A stretch of 64,000 nt of DNA from Heloderma charlesbogerti (GCA_026122225.1 JANEZZ010002068.1:496001-560000), one strand, 5' to 3'; counted from the first letter of the stretch, positions 10,417 through 21,175 are shown. The notes: a model not told the origin generated them from the sequence alone. Program-made: numbers and translations.

Positions 10417-10503
10417 CCATTATTTCTACAATTATGTGTGTCCTTCATCAGTATAGAGCCTTTATCAAGAAAGAATCATATCACATAATTGTAGAAATTA
10501 TGG
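10417..10503. other. Hairpin with 22-bp arms
   Basis: Arms 10417-10438 and 10482-10503 are reverse complements at 21 of 22 positions, separated by 43 nt. The arms have core TTTCTACAATTATGTG. It could be a short MITE or a precursor-like RNA hairpin. Nothing in the sequence decides between them. Confidence 0.55.
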
Positions 10504-10714
10504 AGTTTTGCCTGGCTTCTTTTTGGGGTGTGTGATGTGCATCTGTGTTAACATTTCTCTGAGCGTCACCACGTTGCCTTCTGTGAAATGGGTACTGTGT
10601 TGTGCTTTGTGGGGGCAAACAGGATTTTGCCTTTGGGACACAGACTACACCTCTGCCTTGTACTAAGGTTCTTGGGCAAGTTTTATTTTAGCCTCACCAG
10701 TTTTCCTTCTCAAA

Positions 10715-10850
10715 AATGTGTGTTTTGTGACTGGCCGTGCCCACCATAGCAGAAATTTTGTGGAAGGGCAAGCCCCCAGTGGCAGCCATTTTGTAGAAGT
10801 GCTCACAACACTTTCTCAAAATTTGCCCACTAACCCCTGAGACATCCAGT
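10715..10850 (-). mobile_element. hAT-like fragment of a second family
   Basis: GCAGCCATTTTGTAGAAGTG followed by TTTCTCAAAATTTGCCCAC is the complement of the 'CCAAACCTTTTTGG ... GTGGGCAC' family seen on the plus strand at 24545-24650. Both are short and worn. Confidence 0.5.
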
Positions 10851-10867
10851 AGGAGATACATTCAGTT

Positions 10868-10955
10868 AATGCCTATGGCTACAACCCTACTTACTTGGGA
10901 GTAAGTCCCACTGAGCTCAATGGGGATTTACTTCAGAGTACACATGTCTAGCATT
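10868..10955. mobile_element. Palindromic MITE fragment (GGAGTAAGTCCCACTGA family)
   Basis: This carries TACTTGGGAGTAAGTCCCAC and an inverted GGGGATTTACTTC-like arm, so it belongs to the same common repeat as the pieces near 3.7 kb. The ends are worn. Confidence 0.55.
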
Positions 10956-11374
10956 CCACTATTCATTTCTCCTAAATGCTAAAAGGAAAAGGCTCTCTAT
11001 GAAATCAAAACTTTCTGAACAACAAATGAAATCACGAACTGGCCACATTTTAAGTGGCAAAGCAAAGGGGGGAAAAGGGAATAATTTGGTGGGCGGGGCA
11101 GGAGTAATTAATTCCTTTTGCTAATTACAAAGTTGGTGATTTGAAACAGCCACATGGTTTAATGACACACGGAACAACCATGGTTTGCCAGACCCCTTCG
11201 ATACAATTTTTTTTAAAGGCCTCTCAGCCATCTACGAGTGAATGCTCACGTCGGCCAAAGACTGCAAATTTATTTTTGATTTTGGAATGTGCAAATGGAA
11301 AGCATCGTGAGTCTTGAAATGAGCAGCAACTGCAAAGTTGAATTCCTAGAATGGCCGCTTGCATTCAGCCAAAG

Positions 11375-11450
11375 AAAGTGGTGCTTTATTTATTTACTTA
11401 CTGCATTTCTATACCGCCCAATAGCTGAAGGTCTCTTGGATCATCATGAT
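11375..11450 (-). mobile_element. L2 3' end fragment
   Basis: TTTATTTATTTAC followed by CATTTCTATACCGCCCAATAGC is the complement of the L2 3' end. Only the last several dozen bases remain. Confidence 0.75.
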
Positions 11451-11639
11451 GTGGCCATTTTGCAAGTGGAGAAACCAGCTAACCCAGGAGGCAAATCCTT
11501 GTGATATGGAGCTGTTTCTCAATTTTTATATTAACCACAGGAAGTTCTTCTCCACCGTTAGAAAATGTGACGTTATCCTCCTATCTCTGTCAACGGTGTG
11601 AAAAAGTGTACAGGTATGAGAGAAAGCTGCCTTCCCCCA

Positions 11640-11725
11640 ACTTGGCATCCTCCAGATATGACTACAAATCCTATCATCCCCAGCTGGCATGGGCAACGGT
11701 CAGGGCTGATTGGAGTTTTAGTTGA
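11640..11725. mobile_element. Palindromic MITE (GACTACAAATCC ... GATTGGAGTTTTAGTTG)
   Basis: The two halves are imperfect inverted copies around CATGGGCAACGGTCAGGG. It matches the fold-back family at 22105, 47927, 53836 and 56249. Confidence 0.6.
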
Positions 11726-11729
11726 CAAA

Positions 11730-12980
11730 AATTGGAGGGGGTCCAATTTGGGTAAGGCTGAGTGAAGGTATTTGTGCCTAGGGGTGGTTGGGCGTTACGA
11801 GGCCATGAGCCACACAAACTCTTGCTAAGTTCTTCTCAGTTTTGCAAATATTGACAATATGGTGGCCATGTGCCCTGCTTGACAGAGGACAGCCCCTGTT
11901 TTGAAAGCATCCTCTGTTTGAAGGGCTGTCCAATAAAGACCATGAAGGGAGACCAGCAGGGGCCTTGAAGGGGCTGGTCAACAGGTAACCGCAGACTGAG
12001 CGGGTCATGTTGTCATCATCTAAGGTGAGATCTCCTGTATTTCTATTTAAATTATAACCATTCTTTCAAATTTGCATCCACACCTATACATCTGCACATG
12101 AAAACTTTACTCCTTTTTTATCCTCTTTGCTAGTGATGCATTTCCTCTTTTTTGGCAGTGCGTAAGTGGCCATCCGTGATGTAGGCTGAGCCAAGGCCTG
12201 GATTTCCATGCTTGGTTCAAGTTGCCAAGCTTCCGCCGACTTAGACGTTCTGCCCAGTATCTATCTCCCAGCCCCACGAGCCTTTCTGGAAAGCGAGCGT
12301 GCATCCATGACAGTGGCTGTCCAGAATGGATCGTCCTTTCCCTTTCGCAGTTGATACCACAAGGAGACACAGGTTCAGGCTAATATGACTTTGTTTTGCT
12401 AGAGACTAGCCTCTTTGCAAATGCAGATTCCAAGAAACTCCCAGACTGCCTCAGGCGCCTGAACAACTAAACTGCGATCCCCCAAATTAGAGGAGACGAA
12501 CCAGAGGGTAGTGAAGTTGCCGACAGTTTGGGTGTGAACCGGCTTGCTTCGCAGTGATTCCCCTCCCTTAGGGTGGCTTCCTCCTATGTTGGCTTCCAAG
12601 AGTGGCTATCCTGGCAGAGCATCTGAGCCCTGCCCCTAACTTTTCCCGCTTTGCTTTGCGTCTCTCAAGTCATGCCCCTCTTCCTTCCCCTCCTCCTCCT
12701 CCTCCTCCTCCTCCTCGGAAACTTGAGTTCTGATGGTGGAGGGAGGGGGCAGGGACTCAGCCTGGGCCACCTGTTTGTCAAGGCCTTTGGAGGACTCTCT
12801 CCCAGTGTCTTGGCTCACTAGGGAGGGTTCCTCCCCCGGCCTCTGATCTAGCCACTGGCTCAACTCTGATTCAGAATCGGAGCTGTCAGACATCTCAAGG
12901 TGCTTGGACTCACCCCTGACAGCAGCCTTCAAAAATCTCAAGGATCATCGTGGGGAAGATGGCGCAGGTGTGTTCTCCGC
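11730..12980. other. Sequence without a recognised gene; contains (CCT)n
   Basis: No gene or transposable element was recognised. A (CCT)n run lies at 12687-12717 and produces acidic poly-Glu on the minus strand within a 101-residue open frame (12636-12941). That frame has no recognisable domain. Confidence 0.45.
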
Positions 12981-12984
12981 TGCA

Positions 12985-13235
12985 GGACTAGAACCAATGC
13001 ATAGAAATTTCAGGGAAGTGCATTTGGGCTTAACATTAGGAGACATTTCCAAACAGTGAAGCTTGTCAGCAGTGGGATAGATGGCCTAGGGGGTGGGTGG
13101 AGAGTTCTCCTCCACTGGAGGAATTTGAGCAAAGGTGGGATGGCCATCTGTTAGAGATGTTGTAGCTGCAGAGCCTGCATTGACCAGGGAGTTGGACTAG
13201 ATGATGTCTGAGGTCCCTTCCAACTCTAGGATGCG
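12985..13235 (+). mobile_element. CR1 LINE 3' end
   Basis: The sequence ACATTAGGAGACATTTCC, CTCCACTGGAGGAATTTGAG, GGATGGCCATCTGTTAGAGA and GTTGGACTAGATGATGTC follows the order of the CR1 C-terminus and 3' end. It finishes with GTCCCTTCCAACTCTA. It is a third CR1 variant, older than the copies at 22.3 and 45.2 kb. Confidence 0.8.
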
Positions 13236-13650
13236 ACGATCATCCCAAACTAGTCACTTAGCTAAGTGCCCATTGCATGACCCTCCCTGTGTGTGGCTTC
13301 CATGCAGAGCCGGTGCCAAGGGTAGGCATGGTGGGGCACCTTCCAAGGCCCTGCACCCCAGCAGGGGCCTGCTGACAAAAGCCCCCTGGACTCACTCCTC
13401 CTTTTCCCTATTTCAATCTGCTGGTTCAGCTGCCTCTTGCTCTGGCCCAGACAACGGAGGTGGTGAGAAGGAGGAGGTGCAGACTCCATGGCCTACCTGC
13501 TCCCTGTCTCTCTGCCAGTCATGCAAGCAAGGGGTAGCAATGATGAGGAACAGGAAGAGGAACATGGCGATGTGAAAGTCAACCCACTGAGGGAGGGAGC
13601 CTGTGGAGGGTGTCTTGCCCAAGCACCCTCCAAAACCTGGAGCGAGCACA
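13236..13650. other. Sequence without a recognised feature
   Basis: GC-richer single-copy-looking DNA lies between two CR1 pieces. Open frames on both strands here show no recognisable domain. Confidence 0.4.
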
Positions 13651-14155
13651 GCTTAAGAACATCAGAAGAGCCCTGCTGGATCAGACCAGAGGTCCATCTA
13701 GTCCAGCATCCTGTTCACACAGTGGCCAACCAGCTGTCGACCAGGAACTCATGTCCTATGAGTGCAACAGCACTCTCCCACCCATGTTCCCCAGCAACTG
13801 GTGCACATAGGCTCACTGCCTCTGGTCCTGGAGGTAGCACGTAGCCATTAAGAGTAGTAGCCATTGATTGCCTTCTCCAGGAATTCGTCCAACCCCCTTT
13901 GAAAGCCATCCAGGTTGGTGGCCATCACTACATCCTGTGGTAGCAAGTTCCATAGTTTAACTCTGAGCTGTGTGAAGACATCCTTCCTTTGATCTGTCCT
14001 GAATCTCCCACCTAACTTCATGGGATGACCCTGGGTTCCAGTACTTTGAGAGAGGGAGAAAAACGTCTCCCTCTCCACATTCTCCACACCAGGCATAATT
14101 TTGCAGACCTCTATCATGTCTCCCGTGACCCTCCTTTTTTCCAACAACAAGAGGT
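13651..14155 (-). mobile_element. CR1 LINE, second subfamily, 3' end
   Basis: This is the same 3' end as at 7960 (GAACATCAGAAGAGCCCTGC onward). The minus strand encodes RFRTDQRKDVFTQLRVKLWNLLPQDVVMATNLDGFQRGL. It is truncated near the LEKRRVTGDM block at about 14150. The ending is well preserved. Confidence 0.9.
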
Positions 14156-14299
14156 ACGTCTTCAAAGAACATTTCCTGGGATTGCTGCCCGATTGACGTA
14201 CCAGTGTGAAGAGAGAATGTACACATTTGCAGATGAGCAAAAAGCCCACAAAAGTTCTGCAGGGAAAAGCTTATACTTTTTGTTTGTTTGTTTAGATGA

Positions 14300-14535
14300 G
14301 GCATGTGTCAAAGCAAGCATCATTTTAGAACGAAGGGGTGGTGCCACACGAGGCAGGGCCTTTTCGGGAGCAGCCCCCTGGCTGTGCAATTCTTTTCCAG
14401 TAGAGATTCGACTGTCCTCAATGTTGTTGTCATTTCAATGCCAGTTAAAGACCTATTCATTTGTGCAGGCTTTGGGGCTATAGGCAAGTACTGCATTTGG
14501 TTATTGGGCGGATTAGAAATGTAATAAATAAATTA
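14300..14535 (+). mobile_element. L2 LINE 3' end
   Basis: The frame reads GRAFSGAAPWLCNSFPVEIRLSSMLLSFQCQLKTYSF, the L2 C-terminus. It is followed by GGTTATTGGGCGGATTAGAAATGTAATAAATAAAT-like sequence, the element's 3' end. Most of the 3' untranslated part is missing. Confidence 0.85.
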
Positions 14536-14734
14536 TATATAGTAATAATATTTGCTTCTTGATAGATGGTGTTGATGGCTTTATTGTATTTTATTATATA
14601 CTTGTGAGTTTAGAGTAATGATTTTAATGTTGTTTCTGTGTTGTACTAGGTTTTATATAGGGTGTTAGTCTCCCTAGGCTCTTTGTCAGGAAGGGTGGGA
14701 TATTACTGAAATAAATTAATTAATTACTTCATTT

Positions 14735-15060
14735 CATTTATAACATTTCTATACTTCCCAACAGCCAAAGCCCTCTGGGCAGTTTAAAAAGATCAGAACT
14801 CCCTAAAATACAGTATCGTACAATATAATATAAAACCAACGTACAAAAATATAACAATTTTAAACAATCAGCGGCAAATTCCAGGACCTGTTAAAAGCCT
14901 TATCATATGCTGTCAAATGCCAGGGAGCAGGGGAAGGTCTTAACCTGGCGCTAAAATATGACAATGTTGGTGCCAGGCGGGCTTCAGAGTTCCATAAAAA
15001 AGGGGCCGCCACCGAGGAGACATTGTTGCCCTGCTTTGAGCCTCCCTCGGAGGATAAAAG
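14735..15060 (-). mobile_element. L2 LINE 3' end
   Basis: The plus strand begins with the complement of the L2 tail (ACATTTCTATACTTCCCAACAGCC). It ends in the complement of the coding C-terminus around GGTGCCAGGCGGGCTTC. It is homologous to the minus-strand L2 copy at 17756-18160. Confidence 0.85.
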
Positions 15061-15293
15061 GATTAAATAAAAAATTAAATAGAAGGGGCATTTTCTCTCT
15101 GATACAGGAGCAGGAGGAAAGTCTGTCCTTGAAATGGCTTCTTTTGTTGTTGTTTATTCAGTTAGTCGCTTCCGACTCTTCGTGACTTCATGGATAGCCC
15201 ACGCCAGAGCTTCCTGTCGGCCGTCGCCACCCCCAGCTCCCCCAAGGTCGAGTCCGTCACCTCCAGAATATCATCCATCCATCTTGCCCTTGG

Positions 15294-15584
15294 TCAGCCC
15301 CTCTTCCTTTTGCCTTCCACTTTCGCTAGCATCAGCATCTTCTCCAGGGTATCCTGTCTTCTCATCATGTGGCCAAAGTACTTCAGTTTTGCCTTCAATA
15401 TCATTCCCTCAAGTGAGCAGTCTGGCTTGATTTCCTGGAGGATGGACTGGTTTGATCTTCTTGCAGTCCAAGGCACTCTCAGAATTTTCCTCCAGCACCA
15501 CAGTTCAAAAGCACCTATCTTCCTTCGCTCAGCCTTCCTTATGGTCCAGCTCTCGCAGCCATAGGTTACTACGGGGAATACCAT
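15294..15584 (-). pseudogene. BovB (second subfamily) C-terminal block
   Basis: The frame reads MVFPVVTYGCESWTIRKAERRKIGAFELWCWRKILRVPWTARRSNQSILQEIKPDCSLEGMILKAKLKYFGHMMRRQDTLEKMLMLAKVEGKRKRG. It is the same block as in the first BovB but with consistent substitutions. It is a fragment without catalytic motifs. Confidence 0.92.
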
Positions 15585-15648
15585 TGCTTTAACTATGCGG
15601 ACCTTTGTTGTCAGTGTGATGTCTCTGCTCTTAACAATTTATCAAGAT

Positions 15649-15933
15649 TTAACAATTTATCAAGATGACAAATCTCCTCCCAAGAAGTAAACGTCTTCTG
15701 ATTTCCTGGCTGCAGTCAGTGTCTGCAGTAATCTTTGCGCCTAGAAAAACAAAGTCTGTCACTGCCTCCACGTTTTCTCCCTCTATTTGCCAGTTCTCAA
15801 TCAAGCTGGTTGCCATAATCTTGGTTTTTTTGAGGTTTAACTGCAACCCAGCTTTTGCACTTTCTTCTTTCACCTTCGTCATGAGGTTCCTCAGCTCCTC
15901 CTCACTTTCAGCCATCAGAAATGGATTCTGCAC
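15649..15933 (-). pseudogene. BovB (second subfamily) thumb region
   Basis: The frame reads MAESEEELRNLMTKVKEESAKAGLQLNLKKTKIMATS, then FVFLGAKITADTDCSQEIRRRLLLGR. It lies just downstream of where the YADD motif would be, and the copy is truncated there. An internal duplication and frameshift separate it from the C-terminal block. Confidence 0.9.
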
Positions 15934-15935
15934 TG

Positions 15936-16565
15936 TGTTATTTTTAAAAATACCATTTTCACTTCTGGCTTAAATTCTATCACACAGTTCCTTTCCACTT
16001 GAAATCGTGTATCTCAGCTATAGCCAAAGCATGGGTTGAAGTCTGTGTGCGTGTGTGTGTGGGGGTACCCTGAGATTTTGAGGGGATGTGCTTGTAAGAT
16101 GGGACTCTTATCGATGTCAAAGCGAGATGTGAAAGGTTCGTGAGCAACACGTTGCCCAGGGAGACTGGAAAGGGTTCCTCTGACCTAGTTGTTTGCGAGC
16201 CAGAGGGCCACCTGCTGTTTCTTAATGCCCGGCGATCGTATGTGTAGGATTAAACCTGAGTTCAGCAAGCCAGGACTTTGGAGGGAAAAGATTCATCATC
16301 ACAGGACGAGGAACAGGGCAAGGTCGGGGGCTGGAAGCCAGGGGAAGGTGTCAGGAGGAAAATTCAGCTGAGGTTCCCCTTCTTCTTTCTGATTCATACC
16401 TGTATGGAAGGCAGAAATACAACAGGGCAGCACCTGTCCCACTGTTGATGCACTTCTGCATCAGGGGAAAAACTCGAATTGTATCCATAGTTGTAGATTT
16501 TGAAATGCAGTCCCAATAGCCACACCCCAAGGAGAGTCCAAAATTTCAGGCCATTTTGTAGATCT
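15936..16565. other. Sequence without a recognised feature
   Basis: No gene or repeat was recognised apart from a short GT run at about 16045-16062. Confidence 0.4.
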
Positions 16566-16570
16566 CTACC

Positions 16571-16626
<56 letters not shown>
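16571..16626. repeat. (ATCT)n microsatellite
   Basis: About 14 uninterrupted tetranucleotide units. The perfect run suggests it may vary in length between individuals. Confidence 0.97.
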
Positions 16627-16765
16627 CTTGTGTGACCACTGCAGATATATATGGATATTTTCACCGAGGATGGGAGAAGCAGCTACATTCAGAAGGACCA
16701 GGGAAATCTAAGTGGGGTGCCAGAAGATGTATTTTCTCCAGATGTATCTTCTCAAACTGGGGAGA

Positions 16766-16875
16766 GGCAATGAGTGGGGTATGGCAGGGCTCAGTCCTGG
16801 GCCCAGAGCTCTTCAACATTTTCATTAATGACTTGGAGGAGGAGGTGCAGGGAAATGCTTATCAAATTTGGATCA
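16766..16875 (+). mobile_element. CR1 LINE palm fragment
   Basis: The frame encodes SGVWQGSVLGPELFNIFINDLEEEVQGNAYQI, the motif B region of a CR1 polymerase. Only about 110 bp remain. It is cut off at the start of the 29-bp minisatellite. Confidence 0.88.
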
Positions 16876-16884
16876 GCAAGAGAG

Positions 16885-17050
16885 GGTTCCAGGCATAAAG
16901 GGCAGTGGGAGAGAATCCCAGACATCAGAGTTAGTGAGGGAGGTTCCAGGCATAAGGGTCAGCAAGGGAGGGCTCCAAGGAAAAGTGTCAGCGAGGGAGG
17001 GCTCCAGGCATAAGGGTCAGCAAGCAAGGGTTCCTAGCATAAGGGTCTCA
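16885..17050 (+). repeat. 29-bp minisatellite
   Basis: Five to six units begin GGTTCC/GGCTCC at 16885, about 16914, 16942, 16971, 17000 and 17029. The unit contains AGGCATAAGGGTCAGCAAGG. The last four starts are exactly 29 bases apart. It lies directly after the CR1 fragment. Confidence 0.92.
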
Positions 17051-17074
17051 CCCCCGTCCTTCCCAGAACTTGTG

Positions 17075-17165
17075 CCCTGACTCTTTTAACCAGCGATGCC
17101 TTGGGGAATGGACATGGGACCGTCTGCCTGCAAAACATACGCTCTGCCACAGAGCTCAGCTGCCG
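17075..17165 (-). mobile_element. Old tRNA-headed SINE fragment
   Basis: GGGACCGTCTGCCTGCAAAAC followed by CTCTGCCACAGAGCTCAGC is the complement of the tRNA-like head seen at 7.8, 8.9, 43.5 and 54.0 kb. Confidence 0.6.
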
Positions 17166-17509
17166 TAATTTATTTATGTAAAGTGTTTTTATCCCTCCCC
17201 TCAGCCCCCCCTGCCCCCAAGCAGTAAAACAGGACAGCTGCCGTCCCTGCAGGCTTATGATCTCAAAAAGGCACGCTGCGCAAGGAAAAAGGGATGGGAA
17301 GGGAAGAGGAAAAAGAAAGGATGCCGAACGTCTTCTCCCAAGTCACACCTTTGGGACCTTCTGAACACAAAGCAGGGTCTCTGCCGCTGTATGTGTGCCT
17401 TCACCAATTCAGATTATGTGTTTTATTCATTGCATGGATATCCCAGCTTTAGTCCACAGAGCGCTGGGTAGAATACATGCTTTTTGGTAGGGTAACCTGC
17501 CTCCCACCA

Positions 17510-17692
17510 GGCTTTTACTGCCAGTAACTAAGTCTTGGGAGAGGTGTTTCAGCTATTTAGAATGGTGGTGGCAGGGAAATGAGCAAAAACTGGAAACCAC
17601 CAAACTATCAGTAGTTGGGAGAACGGGCCGCGGCCTTCTGGAGAATCACTGGAGGGCCGGAGTTGGCCCCCAACCTTAAGGTTCTGCATCCC
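17510..17692 (-). mobile_element. Non-autonomous hAT-like element, partial
   Basis: The interior shares AAACCACCAA and TTGGGAG blocks with the 7.5-kb copy. The right end reads GGTTCTGCATCCCTG, the hAT-type terminus. The left end is worn. Confidence 0.6.
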
Positions 17693-17755
17693 TGCTCTAA
17701 CTGCTTCACCACGCTACCCCTTCTTTCCTCCCCTCCAAATTTCCTGCACCCATTT

Positions 17756-18160
17756 TCATTCATTCATTCATTCATTCATTCATTCATTCATTCATTCATT
17801 CATTGTATTTCCATACCGCCCCATAGCTGAAGCTCTCTGGGCCATTCACAACAATTAAAAACCATTAAAATACATTATATAAAATATAAAACCATTCCTG
17901 TAATGACACAGAACAACTAACACGCACAACAACTTATATCTAAAACGACAACAATCAGCCAGAGGCAATCACGAGACTCATAAGACACTGCCAAATGCCT
18001 GGGAGAACAGGGCAGTTTGAACCTGGTGCTGAAAAGATGACAATGTTGGTGCCAGGCAGGCCTCATCAGGGAGATTATTCCAGAAATGGGGAGCCATCAC
18101 CAGGAAGGCACTGCCACTCGGAAGCTTTTAGCAAGGCCGGCAGAACTGAATAGACGGCAC
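17756..18160 (-). mobile_element. L2 LINE 3' end with (ATTC)n tail
   Basis: The plus strand starts with (ATTC)n at 17756-17804, the complement of the tail. It continues TTTCCATACCGCCCCATAGC and ends with the complement of the coding C-terminus (APHFWNN, LAPTLSSFQHQVQTALFSQAF in sense). It is clean over about 400 bp. Confidence 0.9.
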
Positions 18161-19224
18161 AGGCCGCCGCCTACAACATCCAAATTCAAGAGGTTCTGGA
18201 CAACTCTGGGAAACATTCAAGGGGGAATGGTTTGGGGTGGGTGTGGGAGCTGAGGCAAGATCCTGTAAGGAAAGCACATTTTGTTCCCCATGCTTTCACC
18301 TTGCATCCCTCCAAAATACAAAGTGGCATTAACAAACATTTTCCTCCCTGCCAGCTCTGCTATGACCACTGACTCAGAAGCCAATCCTATTTGCATCGAC
18401 AGGACTGGCATCCGAGGAAATGGCCATAGGGTTCAGGGTTCAAAGTGGAGTAGAGGTAGCCTCATTTATTGATTGATTTGATTCATGCAATGCCTAATAA
18501 AATGAAATTTCTCGGCGTTGTCCACAGAAACGTAAATACACATAATACATGCAATCAATTTTTACTGTTGCAAAAGCAGCAACGTAAAACCAAGAGACAG
18601 GGTCCCCACATGATGTGCCAGTTAGTGGGGCATCATGGTTGAGTGCGGATTTGAACTCGGTTCTCCCAACACTTAGTGGCGTACTTCAACCACAACAGTA
18701 TACTCACTCTCTAACAGTGCAATCCTATGCGTGTTTGCTCAGAAGGAAGCCCCACTGAGTTTAATAGAGCTTCCTCCCAGGTCAATTGGTATCGGAGTTC
18801 AGTTTTATTGGTTTGTATTCAGCCCCACCTCCTAACTTTCGTTCCTTCTAACAGCGAACTTAGGTGAGGGTGTGCTGATCAGTTTTGAACTGAAACAGAT
18901 TGGCACACCCTCACTGAAGCTGACACGCCACCCCAAAAGAAGACAGTTGTTTCCACATACTTGGTGGCTCTGTAGGAAGGCAAAATTAAGTCGTTTGTAA
19001 ACTAAAAGGAAAATAAACATTTGTTTTTTAAGACAAGGACCGGTGAGTTTCCAGGACCGACAGAGCGCTGTGGGCAGTTGAGCCACACAATGCTGAGGGT
19101 GCCAACTGGGGCAAAAATGGGATGTGGAGGGGTTGCTAGTGTGGGAATGCATGCCAAAAGGCTTAAAAACTCTCCTTCCCATGCAATTTGGGGAGGTTTC
19201 AGGAAGGTGAAAGGGAAAAGTGTC
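18161..19224. other. Single-copy-looking sequence with old repeat pieces
   Basis: No gene was recognised. A piece of a tRNA-like SINE head (complement) lies at about 18640-18710, and a GCAATCCTATGCGTGTTTGC MITE arm at about 18718-18790. Confidence 0.45.
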
Positions 19225-19232
19225 CTCTAGAC

Positions 19233-19526
19233 CAGGGATGTAGAACCGCATGGTTCCCCAGAAGACCACACCCTTCCTCTGCTCCACCCCATTTTCCCGG
19301 ACCACCAATCGCTTGGTAGTTTCCTGGCTTTTGCCCCTTTTTTTCGTTTCCCTTCTAAAAGGTCAAAATGCCTCTCCTAAGGCTTGGTGACTGGCAGCAA
19401 AAGCATGAAGTTAATGTTTGGTTCCGCCCCTTTTGACTTTGCTCCGCCCACCACCGGAACACAGCCCCCAAGAGCTCCTTCGAAATGAAATCCGGCCCCC
19501 ATGCCGAAAGGGGTTCTGCATCCCTG
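19233..19526. mobile_element. hAT-like MITE, 294 bp, with 8-bp target duplication
   Basis: The ends CAGGGATGTAGAACC and GGTTCTGCATCCCTG are inverted copies. The eight bases outside them, CTCTAGAC (19225-19232) and CTTTAGGT (19527-19534), match at five positions with transitions at the other three. That is an aged 8-bp duplication typical of hAT insertion. There is no coding capacity. It is the best-defined copy of this family here. Confidence 0.85.
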
Positions 19527-20252
19527 CTTTAGGTATTTTTGGATGGCGTGTGCCACAAAAGCACCCTGCATTTTTATAAGAACCATTGTTAAAATTGATG
19601 AGCTAAACACAAACGTGGTTTCAGCGATTCATTGAAATCAAGGCATCCAGCCCACACGTCAGTTAAAGGTTACAGCCTGACTAATATCCATCGATAGACC
19701 TCTCTCCTCTGTGAAAGAAAGGAAGCGGCAGCAATCAAGGTTGAAAAACTAAAGAAACAGGAATGTTGGTCACCCTGATTAGCTGGGTGCCAATGAAAGA
19801 GGGCTTTTAGTGAGCGAGATTCGTCAGCCCAGCAGGCTAAGGCCTGTTGGATCTGGAAGGGCAATCAAGCCGGGCTTTGGGGTGCCAAAGCAACTGCTGT
19901 GCCAGGGAGCTGTTTTGTGGCCACCGCCAAGCGCTTGGCTGCAGGGTGAAAGAGCGGATGCCGCCTTGCTTTGCCGCTGCGTGTGCCTTTTTCCTTCTCC
20001 TGTGACTTGAGCGCTCATGAATTCCCACGCGGGCATCGCTACTGGGAAAAGAGGCAGTATGCAGAAGGTCGCGATAAAAACCTTGAGGTGTCTTATGACA
20101 GGGACAGATTTCTCCGTTTCTCCTCCTTCTCCTCCACCAGCCCAGAAAGTCAAAGGCTCATGGTGTGTGAGCACTGAACAGTTTGGATAAACAGGTTGTC
20201 AAGTTTTTTGTGCAGTTCTTCAAAAGCCCTGCAAAACGTGTTTGGTCTAAAA
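19527..20252. other. Sequence without a recognised feature
   Basis: No gene or element was recognised. Several overlapping open frames on both strands near 19.8-20.2 kb have no recognisable domain. Confidence 0.4.
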
Positions 20253-20439
20253 CAGGGATGTTGAACCCTCTGATTTTTCACTCCTAGGCTCGGACTAGGG
20301 AGGGCTAAAACTTGAATAACTCCCATTGCCTCCATTTTCCGGCAAATAGCTTGGGCCGGTGGTTCACAGGTAGTGGCCGGGCTGGGGAGAGGAAGAGCCA
20401 AATTGCCTGCTTCTGAAGGGCCTCGCGTTCCTCACCCCG
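20253..20439. mobile_element. hAT-like MITE, 187 bp, with degraded 8-bp target duplication
   Basis: It begins CAGGGATGTTGAACCC and ends GTTCCTCACCCCG. The flanks GTCTAAAA (20245-20252) and GTTTTAAA (20440-20447) match at six of eight positions. It is shorter than the 19.2-kb copy. Confidence 0.75.
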
Positions 20440-20646
20440 GTTTTAAAACAATCTCCCTCCACTTCTCTGAATTCCCTCCCTGAACATATTGGACTACAAG
20501 CACCATCAGCCCAACCAGGGAGGTGTAGTTCAGCACATATAGGAAGGGGCTTGAGTCGGTGTAGAGATGTGAAGGCTTTGAAGGGGGAGCGGGGAAACTG
20601 GAAAAAAACACAAAAATTCAGGGGAAAAACTTCTCCGCCCCCCAAT

Positions 20647-21045
20647 TCCTATGAAGAGAGACTGAAACAACTGGGCATGTTTAGCCTTGAGAAGAGAAGA
20701 CTGAGGGGAGATATGACAAGGACTTCAAAGGCTGTTCCAGAGAGGAAGGCCAGGATCTCTTCCTGATCAGCCCAGACTAGTGCAGGACACAGAATACTGG
20801 GCTCAAGTTACTGGAAGCCAGATTCCGGCTGAACATCAGGAAAAACTTCCTGACTGTTAGAGCAGTACGACAATGGAGCCCATTACCTGGGGAGGCGGCG
20901 GGCTCTCCCACACTGGAGGCATACAAGACGAGGCTGGACAGCCACCTGTCAGGGATGCTCTGACTTGGATTCCTGCATTGAGCAGGGGGTTGGATTCGAT
21001 GGCCTTGTAGGCCCCTTCCAACCCTACTATTCTATGATTCTATGA
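20647..21045 (+). mobile_element. CR1 LINE 3' end (ATTCTATGA type)
   Basis: The frame starts [21 protein letters not shown] and continues through the C-terminus to CCCTTCCAACCCTACTATTC and the ATTCTATGATTCTATGA end. It contains two internal deletions compared with the copies at 22.8 and 45.6 kb. Confidence 0.92.
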
Positions 21046-21175
21046 ATTTTCTAAAAATCTGGAAAAAAATATTCCCCCTCTGAATTTTTCTCTTCCCCCA
21101 CTTCCATTTTTTTCTGAGTTTTTTTTTTCCAGGCCTTCACATCAGTAGGTTCAAGGGTAGGCAGAAAGTAGATAA

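Larger units (their letters stand above)
9046..10714. other. Mostly single-copy sequence with two hairpins
   Basis: No gene was recognised. A 14-bp perfect inverted repeat lies at 9256-9269 and 9286-9299 (loop 16 nt). A purine microsatellite lies at about 9898-9980, and a longer hairpin at 10417-10503 is listed separately. Confidence 0.5.
15144..15935 (-). mobile_element. BovB: BovB LINE of a second subfamily, 3' part
   Basis: On the minus strand this carries the C-terminal third of a BovB polymerase. Its 3' end starts TTGTTGTTGTTTATTCAGTTAGTCGC on the plus strand, followed by CGCTTCCGACTCTTCGTGAC. This differs from the CAGTCGTGTCCGAC start of the copies at 0.3, 25.8 and 45.2 kb, and from memory it resembles the viper-type BovB. 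It is truncated near 15935. A short internal duplication of TTTAACAATTTATCAAGAT occurs at about 15633-15666. Confidence 0.93.
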
